DNA of 64,000 nt. Source: Sphingobacterium sp. CZ-2 (GTDB lineage: Bacteria > Bacteroidota > Bacteroidia > Sphingobacteriales > Sphingobacteriaceae). The notes beneath the pieces are model-generated. The model made no database searches, was not told where the DNA came from, and worked only from the letters and a program-made list of their open reading frames with translations. Below, in pieces: positions 18,303-27,001 of the stretch. The translations under genes were made by a program, and so were the position numbers. Position 1 is the first letter of the stretch. Every line of letters begins with the position of its first letter. The DNA lies in contig NZ_CP038159.1 of NCBI RefSeq assembly GCF_004526235.1, positions 1,922,001 to 1,986,000 on the forward strand. Reading direction: 5' to 3'.

Positions 18303-20003
18303 TTAAAATTTTATTGCCTTTACATTTAATTGCAAATTCTTCTTCCCGCGCCAATTATTTTCTTCGATTGAGTAACAGATATCGAATGGCTGTCCGGAAT
18401 TGATCTGATCCACAAATTCGCCAAGGCCAAAACCGATACAATCGTATGTGATGGAATCGGATTGTTTGACGGAAAATTTCAAATGTATCCCCCCTACAAT
18501 GTAGGCGGGATAGGCAAAAGTAACCTGCTTCGTCAAAAAGATTGGTGCTTCATTCTGTGGGCCATAAGGCTCAAACTGGCGCAGCAATCTAAAAAACTTC
18601 GTATCAATATCGTTAAAATTGATTTCTTTTTCAATTAAAACTTCTTGTTGTAGCATTTCTGGTTTAATGGTTCTGGAAACCACCTGTTCGAAGCGTTCCT
18701 GAAACAGGGTAATATTTTCAGTCGGCATGGTCAATCCAGCGGCATATTTATGTCCTCCAAATTGATCCAATAGGTCAGCACACTCACTCAAGGCTTCATA
18801 TAGATCGAATCCAACTACGGAACGTGCAGATCCGGCGATATGTCCATTCGTTCGGGTTAGGATAATGGTCGGTCGGTAATATTTCTCCGTTAATCTGGAA
18901 GCTACTATGCCGATCACGCCCTTATGCCAATCTTCTTTATAAAGCACGGTGGTTTTGCGCTGTTGAAGGACGGTATTGTCGTTCAATAATCTTAACGCTT
19001 CCTCGGTAATGTTCAAATCAAACTCCTTACGGGCATTGTTCTGATCATCAATATTGAGTGAAAATTCCTTCGCTTCTTTCAAGGATTTAGAGATCAATAA
19101 TTGAACGGCATCCTTCGCGTGGTCGATCCGTCCTGCAGCATTGATCCGAGGTCCGATCTGGAAAACAATATCGTTCACCGAGAAGGTTCCGGTTTTGTTG
19201 CTGGAGAGATCAATTAAGGCTTTTAACCCAAAAGAGGGGTTGCTGTTTAGTTTTTTAAGTCCAAAATGGGTTAAGAGACGGTTTTCGCCTGTGATCGGAA
19301 CGATATCCGAAGCAATACTTACCGCTACGAGATCCAGGTTTTGGTAGGCAAGTTCCATATCCATATTATTCTGGAGGATAAACGCCTGTACGATCTTAAA
19401 ACCAATCCCACAACCGGATAATTCCTTATAGGGATAGGGGCAATCCGACCGCTTAGGATCTAATACGGCAAATGCATTCGGCAGTTGATCACCTGGTAAA
19501 TGGTGGTCCCCGATAATGAAATCAATGCCCTTATTATTGGCATAATCAATCTTGTCGTTTGCCTTGATACCACAGTCCAGCGCGATGATCAAGCTGAAAC
19601 CATTGGCTTCGGCATAATCGATCCCTTGGGTAGAAATACCGTAGCCTTCACTATAACGGTCTGGTATATAATATTCCATACCGGAGTTAAAATTCCGGAA
19701 GAAACTGTACACCACCGAAACGGCCGTGGTTCCATCCACGTCATAATCGCCATAGATCAATATTTTTTCCTTATTCCCGATAGCTCTTTCGATGCGTTCT
19801 ATAGCCTTGTCCATATCCTTCATCAGAAAGGGGTCAAGAAGGAGCGAAAGGGAAGGGCGGAAGAATTCTTTGGCCTGATCGAAAGTCTCTACGTTTCTGT
19901 TGATTAAGAGTTCTGCTATGATGGGGTTTATGCCAAGCTCTTGTTGGAGCTTATCGGTTTTATCTGTATTCTTTTTTGGTTTCAGGACCCACCTTTTTTG
20001 CAT
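18303..20003 (-). CDS. recJ: Single-stranded-DNA-specific exonuclease RecJ
   Basis: RecJ degrades single-stranded DNA 5' to 3' in recombination and repair. The 566-residue protein has the DHH phosphoesterase motifs: ILIYGDYDVDGTTAVS (near residue 82), IALDCGIKANDKI, and FIIGDHHLPGDQLPNA. These are followed by the DHHA1 block (GSARSVVGFDLYEAL, DQFGGHKYAAGLTM) and a C-terminal OB-like domain. The start is placed at ATG 20003 (MQKRWVLKPKKN) because the eleven residues from the upstream ATG at 20036 are not family-like and overlap the promoter zone of the divergent gene. Confidence 0.93.
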   Translation of the reverse strand: MQKRWVLKPKKNTDKTDKLQQELGINPIIAELLINRNVETFDQAKEFFRPSLSLLLDPFLMKDMDKAIERIERAIGNKEKILIYGDYDVDGTTAVSVVYSFFRNFNSGMEYYIPDRYSEGYGISTQGIDYAEANGFSLIIALDCGIKANDKIDYANNKGIDFIIGDHHLPGDQLPNAFAVLDPKRSDCPYPYKELSGCGIGFKIVQAFILQNNMDMELAYQNLDLVAVSIASDIVPITGENRLLTHFGLKKLNSNPSFGLKALIDLSSNKTGTFSVNDIVFQIGPRINAAGRIDHAKDAVQLLISKSLKEAKEFSLNIDDQNNARKEFDLNITEEALRLLNDNTVLQQRKTTVLYKEDWHKGVIGIVASRLTEKYYRPTIILTRTNGHIAGSARSVVGFDLYEALSECADLLDQFGGHKYAAGLTMPTENITLFQERFEQVVSRTIKPEMLQQEVLIEKEINFNDIDTKFFRLLRQFEPYGPQNEAPIFLTKQVTFAYPAYIVGGIHLKFSVKQSDSITYDCIGFGLGEFVDQINSGQPFDICYSIEENNWRGKKNLQLNVKAIKF

Positions 20004-20010
20004 ATCTTTG
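20003..20010 (+). promoter_or_regulatory. -7 box for the metallo-hydrolase gene (TATCTTTG)
   Basis: TATCTTTG on the plus strand, 60 bases before the ATG at 20070 and overlapping the recJ start codon on the other strand. The nearest TTTG upstream is 24 bases away, a little long. Confidence 0.4.
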
Positions 20011-20069
20011 CCTCTAAATAACGTGTAAATATACATTTTCTAGCGCTACTTACCTACAAACATATATAA

Positions 20070-20849
20070 ATGGCGAAAGCATATTCATTATTTGAGGGTT
20101 CTTATTCTGTCGATTCCAGTAAAAAATTTATTCCATTTGATCCCAAAAAAGATGATCCGAAAGACAGGCCGGGTTCATTGTTCGTACATGTACATCCTTT
20201 TCTTATCGAAACTTCCGATGGTCTGATCGTATTGGATACGGGTTTAGGATTGAGAAACGAAAAGGATGAATTGATCATCCATGAAAATATTAAAAAATTA
20301 GGCTTCTCGCCAAACGATGTGCGGTATGTATTGATGTCGCATCTGCATAAGGATCATGCTGGTGGCATGGTGGATATTAAAGATGGCGTAAAACGCCTTG
20401 CATTTCCCAATGCGGAGTATGTGATCCAGGAGCAAGAGTGGGAATATGCCTACAGTACCGAATCATCATCTTATAAGACCGAAGTCTTTGATGTGTTACA
20501 GCGCAGTGGAAACATTCTTTTTGTGAATGGCGATGGGCAATTGACGCCCGAGATCAGCTACGAACTTTCCAGTGGGCATAGTAAGTACCATCAGGTATTT
20601 CATGTGTTGGCGGATGGTAAGAACTATTTTTTCGGCGGGGATGAGTTGCCGGAACCGGAAGAGATCTTCCGCAGTTTCATTGCCAAATACGATTATGACG
20701 GTCGCAGGGCGAGGGATCTTCGTGCACAATATTGGGCAGAGGGTGCACCAGCAGGTTGGATTTACCTGTTCTATCATTCTAAGAACATCAGCGTAGGGAA
20801 GCCCGAGCAGAAGCCGGATGGGACCTATAAGATTGTTACAGCGGAGTAA
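20070..20849 (+). CDS. MBL-fold metallo-hydrolase
   Basis: A 259-residue cytoplasmic metallo-beta-lactamase-fold protein. The zinc-binding HxHxDH motif appears as MSHLHKDHAGGM near residue 91. The aspartate strand is LIVLDTGLGL near residue 52, and further metal ligands are likely in SSGHSKYHQ and FFGGDELPEPEE. It resembles lactonase-like hydrolases with an N-terminal cap (AKAYSLFEGSYSVD). Substrate unknown. It is followed after 75 bases by the KhtTU-type pair on the same strand. Confidence 0.75.
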   Translation: MAKAYSLFEGSYSVDSSKKFIPFDPKKDDPKDRPGSLFVHVHPFLIETSDGLIVLDTGLGLRNEKDELIIHENIKKLGFSPNDVRYVLMSHLHKDHAGGMVDIKDGVKRLAFPNAEYVIQEQEWEYAYSTESSSYKTEVFDVLQRSGNILFVNGDGQLTPEISYELSSGHSKYHQVFHVLADGKNYFFGGDELPEPEEIFRSFIAKYDYDGRRARDLRAQYWAEGAPAGWIYLFYHSKNISVGKPEQKPDGTYKIVTAE

Positions 20850-20924
20850 TCACGAAAAATTATTATATTTATAAAGAAGGTTTTTACAAATTATTTAATT
20901 TTTACTTAAAAATAACGTTTAATC

Positions 20925-21404
20925 ATGTCGATAGTTAGAGAAAGTGACCTAATTGGTATTGGCAAAAAATACCAGATTGAGACGGAGGCTGGAGACAACA
21001 TGGTTGTCGTTATCCATGATGATGGTCGTCGGGAATTATACCGGCACGAAGATGAAGATAACGAAACCCATTGTGTCATGACCCTTTCTGACGAGGAGTC
21101 TAGACAAGTTGCCGGCATTCTTGGCGGTTTATCCTATAAACCAAAAGCATTAGAAACGATAGAAGTAGCCTTAGATGATTTAAGGATCGAATGGTATAAG
21201 GTAGAACCAAGCAACGATGGTGTGAACAAAAGCATCGGACAATTGGAGGTTCGTCAGCGTACGGGGGCTTCTATCATCGCGGCCATCCGGGAAGAAGAAA
21301 CCATTATTAATCCAGGACCAGATTATGTGATCACCCCAGGTACTACACTGGTTATTGCCGGAAAGCTAAAAAACATCAAATTATTAAAAGAAATCTTACT
21401 GTAA
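20925..21404 (+). CDS. TrkA-C domain regulatory subunit of a cation/proton antiporter (KhtT-like)
   Basis: A 159-residue soluble protein. The N-terminal 65 residues (ESDLIGIGKKYQIETEAGDN) match KhtT-type proteins, and the C-terminal 75 form an RCK C-terminal (TrkA-C) domain with GQLEVRQRTGASIIAAIR and PGTTLVIAGKLKNIK. In KhtTU systems this subunit binds cyclic di-AMP or adapts to pH and controls the K+(Na+)/H+ antiporter. It is ten bases upstream of the antiporter gene, which supports this role. Confidence 0.8.
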   Translation: MSIVRESDLIGIGKKYQIETEAGDNMVVVIHDDGRRELYRHEDEDNETHCVMTLSDEESRQVAGILGGLSYKPKALETIEVALDDLRIEWYKVEPSNDGVNKSIGQLEVRQRTGASIIAAIREEETIINPGPDYVITPGTTLVIAGKLKNIKLLKEILL

Positions 21405-21413
21405 TTTAATTCT

Positions 21414-22715
21414 ATGCACAATACCATTATTATAGAAATAGGAATCGCTGTTTTATTAGTTGCGTTAGTAGGTCTTTTGGCCAATAGACTTCGGTTTTCG
21501 GTAATTCCTTTTTTTATTGTGATCGGCATGGTGCTGGGAAATGAAAATTACCCTGATTTTGTAGGTGATTTATTGGCAAAAGTCAACCATGAGGGTTTTA
21601 CCCATGCGGTGCAATCCACTTGGAAGTTTTTGACCTTTACCGAGAGTAAACCTTTCATTGATTTCATGGGGCGCTTGGGAGTGTTATTCCTGCTGTTCTA
21701 TCTAGGGTTGGAATTTTCCGTTGGAAGGCTCATCAAGTCCGGTAAATCCATTGTAGCAGGGGGGACGATCTATGTATTGTTGAATTTTTTCTCCGGCCTA
21801 TTGGTGGGATGGATGATGCATCTACCTTTTAAAGAAATGATGGTCCTTTGCGGGATCATGACAAGTTCATCCACGGCGATCGTTGCCAAGGTTTTGACCG
21901 ACCTGAAACGAACCGCCAACCCGGAAACAGAGGTGATCATGGGTATGATCATGTTTGATGACCTGTTCATTGCCATGCATATTTCTTTCCTTTCCGGATT
22001 GATCCTTACCGGGAGTGGTTCCTTCTGGACAGTTGCAGGAACCTCTTTATTGGCATTGGGATTTATCCTCTCTTTCCTTATTCTGGGAAGGAAATTAGTT
22101 CCCTTCATCGATCGGTTATTACAGGATAAATCATCCGAATTATTCATTTTGGTCATCTTCAGTTTGTTGTTCTGTATCGCAGGTTTTTCCGAAACCATCC
22201 ATGTGGCAGAGGCTATTGGAGCCTTAATGGCAGGCTTGGTATTCGCGGATTCCAAATACCTGAAGAAGATTGAAAACATGGTACTACCGTTCAAAGATTT
22301 CTTTGGTGCGATGTTCTTCTTTAGTTTCGGATTATCCATTGATATGTACTCCCTTGGAGGCGCAGTAGGATGGGCATGTTTCGCCGCAGGCATTACAGTT
22401 GTTTGTAATGTGGCTTCTGGTTATTTCGCTAGTAGGTTCTCCAACCTGAAGGCGAAAAACTCTGTCGATATCGGTTTTACCTTATCGGCGAGGGGAGAGT
22501 TCTCCATCATTATGGCGAACATCGGCAAGGCTGGTAAGTTGTTGCCGGTAATTCAGTCTTTTGTGGTGGTTTATGTATTGATCCTGTCCATTGTTTCTCC
22601 TTTGTTGACTAAGGAGTCTAGGAACATCTGGAATAAACTGGCAGGGCATGAGGCAGCTCCTAAAAAACCAAGAAAGAAACTTAGCGATCTAGAAGCTCCC
22701 TTGACCGACTCTTAA
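21414..22715 (+). CDS. Monovalent cation:proton antiporter, CPA2 (KhtU-like)
   Basis: A 433-residue membrane protein with about 12-13 helices of the CPA2 family. The motifs FYLGLEFSVGRL (near residue 103), MTSSSTAIVAKVL, MFDDLFIAMHI, and GFTLSARGEFSIIMA are typical of KefB/KhtU-type exchangers. It lacks a C-terminal RCK domain, consistent with regulation by the separate KhtT-like protein encoded just upstream. The tail is charged (KKPRKKLSDLEAPL). Its stop overlaps the era stop by four bases on the opposite strand. Confidence 0.85.
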   Translation: MHNTIIIEIGIAVLLVALVGLLANRLRFSVIPFFIVIGMVLGNENYPDFVGDLLAKVNHEGFTHAVQSTWKFLTFTESKPFIDFMGRLGVLFLLFYLGLEFSVGRLIKSGKSIVAGGTIYVLLNFFSGLLVGWMMHLPFKEMMVLCGIMTSSSTAIVAKVLTDLKRTANPETEVIMGMIMFDDLFIAMHISFLSGLILTGSGSFWTVAGTSLLALGFILSFLILGRKLVPFIDRLLQDKSSELFILVIFSLLFCIAGFSETIHVAEAIGALMAGLVFADSKYLKKIENMVLPFKDFFGAMFFFSFGLSIDMYSLGGAVGWACFAAGITVVCNVASGYFASRFSNLKAKNSVDIGFTLSARGEFSIIMANIGKAGKLLPVIQSFVVVYVLILSIVSPLLTKESRNIWNKLAGHEAAPKKPRKKLSDLEAPLTDS

Positions 22716-23590
22716 TCGTCGTATCCGAATCTTTTCAGGTAATTCTTTTTACTTCTCCAATCGGGGATTACCTTGACGAACAGTTCCAAGAAGACTTTTC
22801 CGCCGATAAATTCTTCGATATCCTGTCTGGCATAGGTCCCGACCTTTTTGATCATGGCGCCTGCCTTACCTATAATAATGTTTTTTTGGGAATCACGTTC
22901 CACGATGATTTCGGCCGCGATTCTGGTCAGTTTTGGCTCTTCTTTGAAAGAAGTGATGATAATTTCTGTGCTATAAGGGATTTCCTTTTCATACAGTTTG
23001 AATACTTTTTCGCGGATGATCTCAGACACAAAGAAACGCATGTTCTTGTCCGTCAACTCGTCCTTTGCATAATAAGCAGGATGCTCAGGCAATTTATCCT
23101 TGATGTATTGCATCACCGATTCCACATTATAACCCAAAAGAGCCGAAATAGGGAAGATGACGTCCGGATTGATCTTGTTTTTCCAGAACTCGATTTTGGC
23201 TTTCACTTCTTCTTCTGAGGATTTGTCCACCTTGTTGATGATAACAGCAACTGGGGATTTGGTTGTTCTCAATTTTTCAAGAACGTCGTTTTCGTCGTAT
23301 TTTTCGTTGATGTCTGTAACAAAAAGAAGAATATCCGCATCGATAATAGAACCCATTACGAAATTCATCATGGATTCCTGCAGGGAATAGTTGGGTTTGA
23401 TGACCCCAGGTGTGTCGGAAAACACGATTTGGTGGTCTTCATCATTGACAATTCCGATAATTCGGTGTCTTGTTGTTTGTGCTTTAGGAGTGATGATTGA
23501 CATCTTTTCACCTACTAAAGCGTTCATTAGCGTAGACTTACCTGCGTTTGGCTTACCAATGATACTTACGAACCCTGCTTTATGTGACAT
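22712..23590 (-). CDS. era: GTPase Era
   Basis: Era is an essential GTPase that binds the 3' end of 16S rRNA during small-subunit assembly. The 292-residue protein has G1 GKPNAGKST (residues 12-20), the switch region PKAQTTRHRI, G3 SDTPGVIKPNY, G4 INKVDKSSEE, and a C-terminal KH domain with RDSQKNIIIGKAGAMIKKVG and WRSKKNYLKRFGY. Length and start are normal. rsmA, which acts on the same rRNA region, lies elsewhere in the window (6107-6886). Confidence 0.95.
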   Translation of the reverse strand: MSHKAGFVSIIGKPNAGKSTLMNALVGEKMSIITPKAQTTRHRIIGIVNDEDHQIVFSDTPGVIKPNYSLQESMMNFVMGSIIDADILLFVTDINEKYDENDVLEKLRTTKSPVAVIINKVDKSSEEEVKAKIEFWKNKINPDVIFPISALLGYNVESVMQYIKDKLPEHPAYYAKDELTDKNMRFFVSEIIREKVFKLYEKEIPYSTEIIITSFKEEPKLTRIAAEIIVERDSQKNIIIGKAGAMIKKVGTYARQDIEEFIGGKVFLELFVKVIPDWRSKKNYLKRFGYDD

Positions 23591-23606
23591 TATTTTTAAT
23601 TATTTA

Positions 23607-23638
23607 TTTGGAATACAAAGAAACAAATAATATCTTTG
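23607..23638 (+). promoter_or_regulatory. Promoter of the tRNA-fMet pair (TTTG-N20-TATCTTTG)
   Basis: TTTG at 23607-23610 and TATCTTTG at 23631-23638 with a 20-base spacer, a full match to the Bacteroidota promoter. It lies 66 bases upstream of the first tRNA and divergent from era. Confidence 0.7.
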
Positions 23639-23704
23639 TGCTCCAATTCGGAAGTAATATAATCTGCTTTTATAGATATAGGGAGCAAGATTTTAAAAAT
23701 ATAA

Positions 23705-23777
<73 letters not shown>

Positions 23778-23783
23778 CTAAAA

Positions 23784-23806
23784 GGGTTAAACGCGAGGTT
23801 TAGCCC
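23784..23806 (+). other. Hairpin between the two tRNA genes
   Basis: GGGTTAAAC pairs with GTTTAGCCC (one G-T pair) with a loop of five bases. It lies in the 48-base spacer and may guide processing of a shared precursor. Confidence 0.5.
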
Positions 23807-23825
23807 AAAGACATTTAAAATACAT

Positions 23826-23898
<73 letters not shown>

Positions 23899-23903
23899 CT
23901 ACT

Positions 23904-23936
23904 AAGGTTTCTATGGTAACATGGGAACCTTTTTTG
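23904..23936 (+). terminator. Terminator of the tRNA operon
   Basis: AAGGTTTC pairs with GGGAACCTT-type bases across a loop of about ten bases, followed by six or more T. It ends the tRNA transcript. Confidence 0.65.
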
Positions 23937-23998
23937 TTAGTAGTAAGTAATAAGTATTTAGTAGGTAGACTTCTTGTCTTTCATTTTATTCATTGTGT

Positions 23999-24610
23999 TT
24001 AAATCGGAGAATTTTCATTTTCAAACATCTCGTGTAGTTTTTGTTGGAGCAACCTTTTATCAGGTAGTTGCGTTTGATATTCTGCGACCATTGTTGGTGA
24101 AAGACTGCGACTTAAAGCATATTTTACCACTTCACTATCCTTGTCTTTACAAAGTAATATACCAATACTCGGATTTTCATTGGTTTTTTTCATATCGCGA
24201 TCCAAAGCTTCGAGATAGAAATTGAGTTTTCCTAAATGCTCTGGCTTGAATTTATGGGCTTTTAGCTCAAAAGCTACCAAACATTGCAAACCACGATGAT
24301 AAAACAATAAATCCACATAGAAATCACTATTCCCAACTTGAAGCGTGTGCTCTTCAGCAATAAATAAAAAATCTTTACCTAATTCTAAAATGAACTTTTT
24401 CATTTGATGGATTAAGCCTTTTTTTAAATCGCTCTCGTTAAATGGCTCAGGAAGGTTTAAGAAATCAAAAATATAACTGTCTTTGAATGCATTAGTAAAA
24501 CCTGCATTTATTCCTTTTAATGTATCGGGTAGTTTAGAATTGCTAATTATCGTACGCTCAAAAACGGCACTATTAATTTGACGCTCTAATTCTCTTTTGC
24601 TGTATTTTTC
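23999..24610 (-). pseudogene. DUF1016/PDDEXK nuclease gene, C-terminal fragment (split by IS)
   Basis: About 201 codons of the 3' part of a YhcG-like DUF1016 gene. The frame is open from the IS boundary (KYSKRELERQINSAVFERT) to the stop. The PDDEXK catalytic motif is visible as DFYVDLLFYHR followed by CLVAFELK, and the fragment ends MFENENSPI. It is in the same frame as the N-terminal fragment at 26044-26522 once the IS and one target duplication are removed, giving a protein of about 360 residues. Such proteins are suspected nucleases often found in defence or mobile regions. Confidence 0.8.
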
Positions 24611-24643
24611 GGATCATACCGAAAGTTTGGGGGGTAAAGATTT

Positions 24644-25627
24644 TTAAGCATATAATTTCATCACTCTGTACAGGAAGAATGTTGTGTCCCTTACGCCACG
24701 AAAGACACTCCTAAAAGCTTTGAGTTTTGCATTGAAAGATTCTGCCGAGGCATTGGTGCTTCTGTTATCGAAGTAGTGTAGTATATATTGGTGATGTGCT
24801 GCAATGGATCTTGCCACGCTCTCAAAGGAAGCAATGCCCGCATTCTCAACCTGATTGTGCCACAGACCTAGCTTTGTAAAAGCTATCTTTTTGTCCCTGC
24901 ATTTGTTGAATATGTCACCCAGGGCAATTCCAAGATCATAAGCCTGTTTTAGCTTGGGAAACCGCAGGAACAACAGTTCAGCTCGGTTTTTCTGGCTTTC
25001 CGACCATCTGCTTGGATGTTTGAACAGCAGGTGTCTCGACCTGGCCAATAGCTGTTTGAGCGTATCACCATTGGGCAACAATTCGGGTTCATATGGGATC
25101 CCTCTCTTTCGCGACTCCATTATCTTCTTGCTTTCTGCATCCAGGACTTCCCAACGATATTTGATACGGAGTTCCTGTACTGCATCATAGGCCAGTTTTT
25201 GGACATGGAACCGATCGACCACACGTCTGGCATTCCTGAAACACCTTCGGATAGCCTTGGCCATGTTGGGGGCCATATCCATGGTCACCTCCTTTACCCT
25301 GTTCCGTGAGCGCAAGGGTATCCGATCAAGAACAGCCATGATATCCTCAGCCTTAGTGCCCTTAATAGTTGCCAGGATCGTTCCTTTACGCCCCTTTGCC
25401 GATTTACTGCTAACAATGGTATATAACTCACCATTGCTGAAGCTGGTCTCATCTATGCTCAGATGTTCCGAGATGTTTTCAGGAAACAATGTCCAGCTCT
25501 CGGCATGAGGTTTTTGGTCCCAATCATGGAAATCACTGAGGTGGTTCTTGTACTGATCCTGGAGTTGCTTGCCGTCCATTTGGAAGAATAATCCTACCAA
25601 TTGGGTGCTTACAGGATGGTTATCCAA
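24644..25627 (-). CDS. ISAon1-like transposase, DDE catalytic part
   Basis: A 327-residue DDE transposase of the ISL3 type. The probable catalytic residues lie in HLSIDETSFSNG (near residue 57), KEVTMDMAPNMAKAI (near 115) and NRSTNASAESFNAKLKAF (near 293); VVDRFHVQKLAYDA is the typical ISL3 block. It begins with TTG inside the last codons of the upstream N-terminal frame (8-base overlap TTGGATAA), so translational coupling or a +1 frameshift could produce it. Confidence 0.85.
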   Translation of the reverse strand: MDNHPVSTQLVGLFFQMDGKQLQDQYKNHLSDFHDWDQKPHAESWTLFPENISEHLSIDETSFSNGELYTIVSSKSAKGRKGTILATIKGTKAEDIMAVLDRIPLRSRNRVKEVTMDMAPNMAKAIRRCFRNARRVVDRFHVQKLAYDAVQELRIKYRWEVLDAESKKIMESRKRGIPYEPELLPNGDTLKQLLARSRHLLFKHPSRWSESQKNRAELLFLRFPKLKQAYDLGIALGDIFNKCRDKKIAFTKLGLWHNQVENAGIASFESVARSIAAHHQYILHYFDNRSTNASAESFNAKLKAFRSVFRGVRDTTFFLYRVMKLYA

Positions 25628-25973
25628 ATATCTTCTTTAAAAAAAGCCCGAATTCCGTAGTCATTCGAGCACCCTCACGCACAAGGTTCCAATCTCTTGT
25701 AATGATCTGTCCGGTATCCAGGACCGTCCAGCGACGACGACGGATATGTAGCGTAACTTTCTGGCCTCGAATGGGAAAGTCCGAGATCTCGGTGGAAGGC
25801 ATGAAGCCCTTTGACTCCAACCTGTTGTTCTCATAGCCTGTCGGAGCAATATTAAGTTCATCTAAATAAATATGGAGCTGATTGTCGACCTGATCGACTT
25901 CTATGATCTGAAAGTATACCAAAAGCCCTTCGGGCATCAACAAGGATAGTAATTTACGTTCGGCTTCTTGCAA
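25620..25973 (-). CDS. ISAon1-like transposase N-terminal region protein
   Basis: A 117-residue protein with RRRRWTVLDTGQIITRDWNLV near residue 80, matching the separate N-terminal protein of ISAon1-like elements. It probably provides DNA binding for the transposase encoded just downstream in a different frame. It ends ..LKKIFG. A T-rich slippery-looking stretch lies about 12 bases before its stop, but a -1 shift there would hit a stop shortly after, so it does not explain the second frame. Confidence 0.75.
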   Translation of the reverse strand: MQEAERKLLSLLMPEGLLVYFQIIEVDQVDNQLHIYLDELNIAPTGYENNRLESKGFMPSTEISDFPIRGQKVTLHIRRRRWTVLDTGQIITRDWNLVREGARMTTEFGLFLKKIFG

Positions 25974-26043
25974 GGGATAACTGTTTTAAAGATGCTAAAC
26001 TAAGAAATTTTTAGTATTCCCCCCCAAGGATTCAGCTTGATCC

Positions 26044-26522
26044 TATTTTTCCTTAATGGTTAAACGGATATAAAACTCTCTTTCTTCTTCGGTTTTACAA
26101 CGAGAAAAAATAATGAGATTATTTGTCCAACTTAGTTGAACTAAAATGGTTTTTGTTATATCTTGAGGTAGAAATTCAAATTGTGTCACCAGTGGTGACA
26201 CAATTTTATCACACTGATTATCAGCGTGTTGAATTTGTCTCACCACTGGTGAGACAAATTCAACATTCGCATAAGTTTCATAAAACTGTATCATTCTATA
26301 TAACCCACGTTGATTGAAGCCTTTTAGCTCAGGATTGTTCTTTTGAATGAATTGGGCTAATTCATCAACCGTCTTATCTCCCCATTCAGCAACTGAAATT
26401 TTTTGCTTGATGTAAGCTCCAATGTTCCAATACAAATTGATCAACTCAACGTTTACTGCTTTAATCGCTTTATTTCGGGATTGTTGAATTAAATAAATTA
26501 TCTCTGTAAACTGTTGGTGCAT
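26044..26522 (-). pseudogene. DUF1016 gene, N-terminal fragment (split by IS)
   Basis: The first 159 residues of the DUF1016 protein (DUF1016_N domain): YLIQQSRNKAIKAVNVELINLYW, GAYIKQKI, WGDKTVDELAQFIQKNNPELKGFNQRG-type residues, and FYIRLTIKEK at the IS junction. Inside it, between YETYAN and LVQLSWTNN, the protein has an unusual segment with two VSP.V.Q repeats that is encoded by back-to-back DNA palindromes (26178-26265). A stop (TAG 26045-26043) is created by the IS. The gene would be expressed only as a truncated product. Confidence 0.8.
26178..26265. repeat. Three consecutive palindromes inside the DUF1016 coding region
   Basis: Palindrome 1 (26178-26206) has the core GTGTCACC AGT GGTGACAC with AAATT/AATTT flanks. 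A weaker one (26211-26229) reads CACACTGA TTA TCAGCGTG. Palindrome 2 (26227-26265) is 39 bases, perfect except its centre, with ends TGTTGAATTTG and CAAATTCAACA. All are in frame in the split gene and contribute its duplicated VSP motif. Confidence 0.75.
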
Positions 26523-27001
26523 AATGAGTTGTATTTGAGATAAAATTATATATTATTCTCCAATCACATTAGTCGTATATTGTGCATCCTTAATTAATTT
26601 TCTTTACAATTATTATCCTTTTTCTTGCCATGGTTTTTAGGTTTGCTATTCAAAATATGTTTGATATAGGGTTAAAACAGGCCCTAAGTATGCTTGAAGC
26701 AAGGTTATAGTATGTAAAAAGTATGCCTAACATACATTTTACATACTTTCAGTATGCTTTGACCATGGTTTCAAATCGGAGCTAATTGTCCTTTTTTAAA
26801 TGGAATGAAGTTTTTTTAGTAGAATAGGTATATGACTGTTGAGGTGGGATTTAAGATAATTATTTTATTTTAAACAAAATATAAATTTATAAGAAATTAT
26901 AATTAATTTAGTAGCTATTAAATTTAATAATTTTTAATTTCAACTGTACAATTTCTAATTAGTTGTTTATTGTTAATCCATATGATCGATTTATTAGTGT
27001 A
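26523..27001. other. A+T-rich intergenic region upstream of the fibre operon
   Basis: No gene is seen in these 479 bases. The middle carries the AGTATG repeat and hairpin cluster (26687-26757) described separately. The last 130 bases are almost pure A and T. I could not find a good TTTG/TAnnTTTG promoter, so the operon start point is unclear. Confidence 0.5.
26709..26747. promoter_or_regulatory. Long hairpin with AGTATG repeats upstream of the regulator gene
   Basis: A 17-base stem with one mismatch (AGTATGTAAAAAGTATG and its inverse) encloses the loop CCTAA. AGTATGCTT copies flank it in direct orientation at 26687 and 26751. The set of direct and inverted half-sites suggests protein binding, or a terminator-like structure, about 250 bases before the LuxR-type gene. 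Confidence 0.45.

Larger units (their letters stand above)
24611..26043 (-). mobile_element. ISAon1-like insertion sequence (ISL3-type transposase), complete
   Basis: The element spans 1433 bases and is flanked by an exact 8-base target duplication, TATTTTTC, at 24603-24610 and 26044-26051. The ends are imperfect inverted repeats that both start GGATCA and share TTGGGGGG at positions 17-24. It carries two overlapping minus-strand frames, an N-terminal protein and the DDE transposase. It is inserted in the DUF1016 gene; the first IS base completes a TAG stop in the interrupted gene. Confidence 0.9.

Noticed and set aside
25628..25650. Programmed -1 frameshift in the ISAon1-like element
   Set aside because: A slippery heptamer exists, but the -1 frame meets a stop within a few codons and is not the transposase frame.
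26687..26760. Invertible promoter (phase-variation switch) upstream of the fibre operon
   Set aside because: The inverted repeats enclose only five bases and no invertase gene is nearby, so an invertible segment is not supported.
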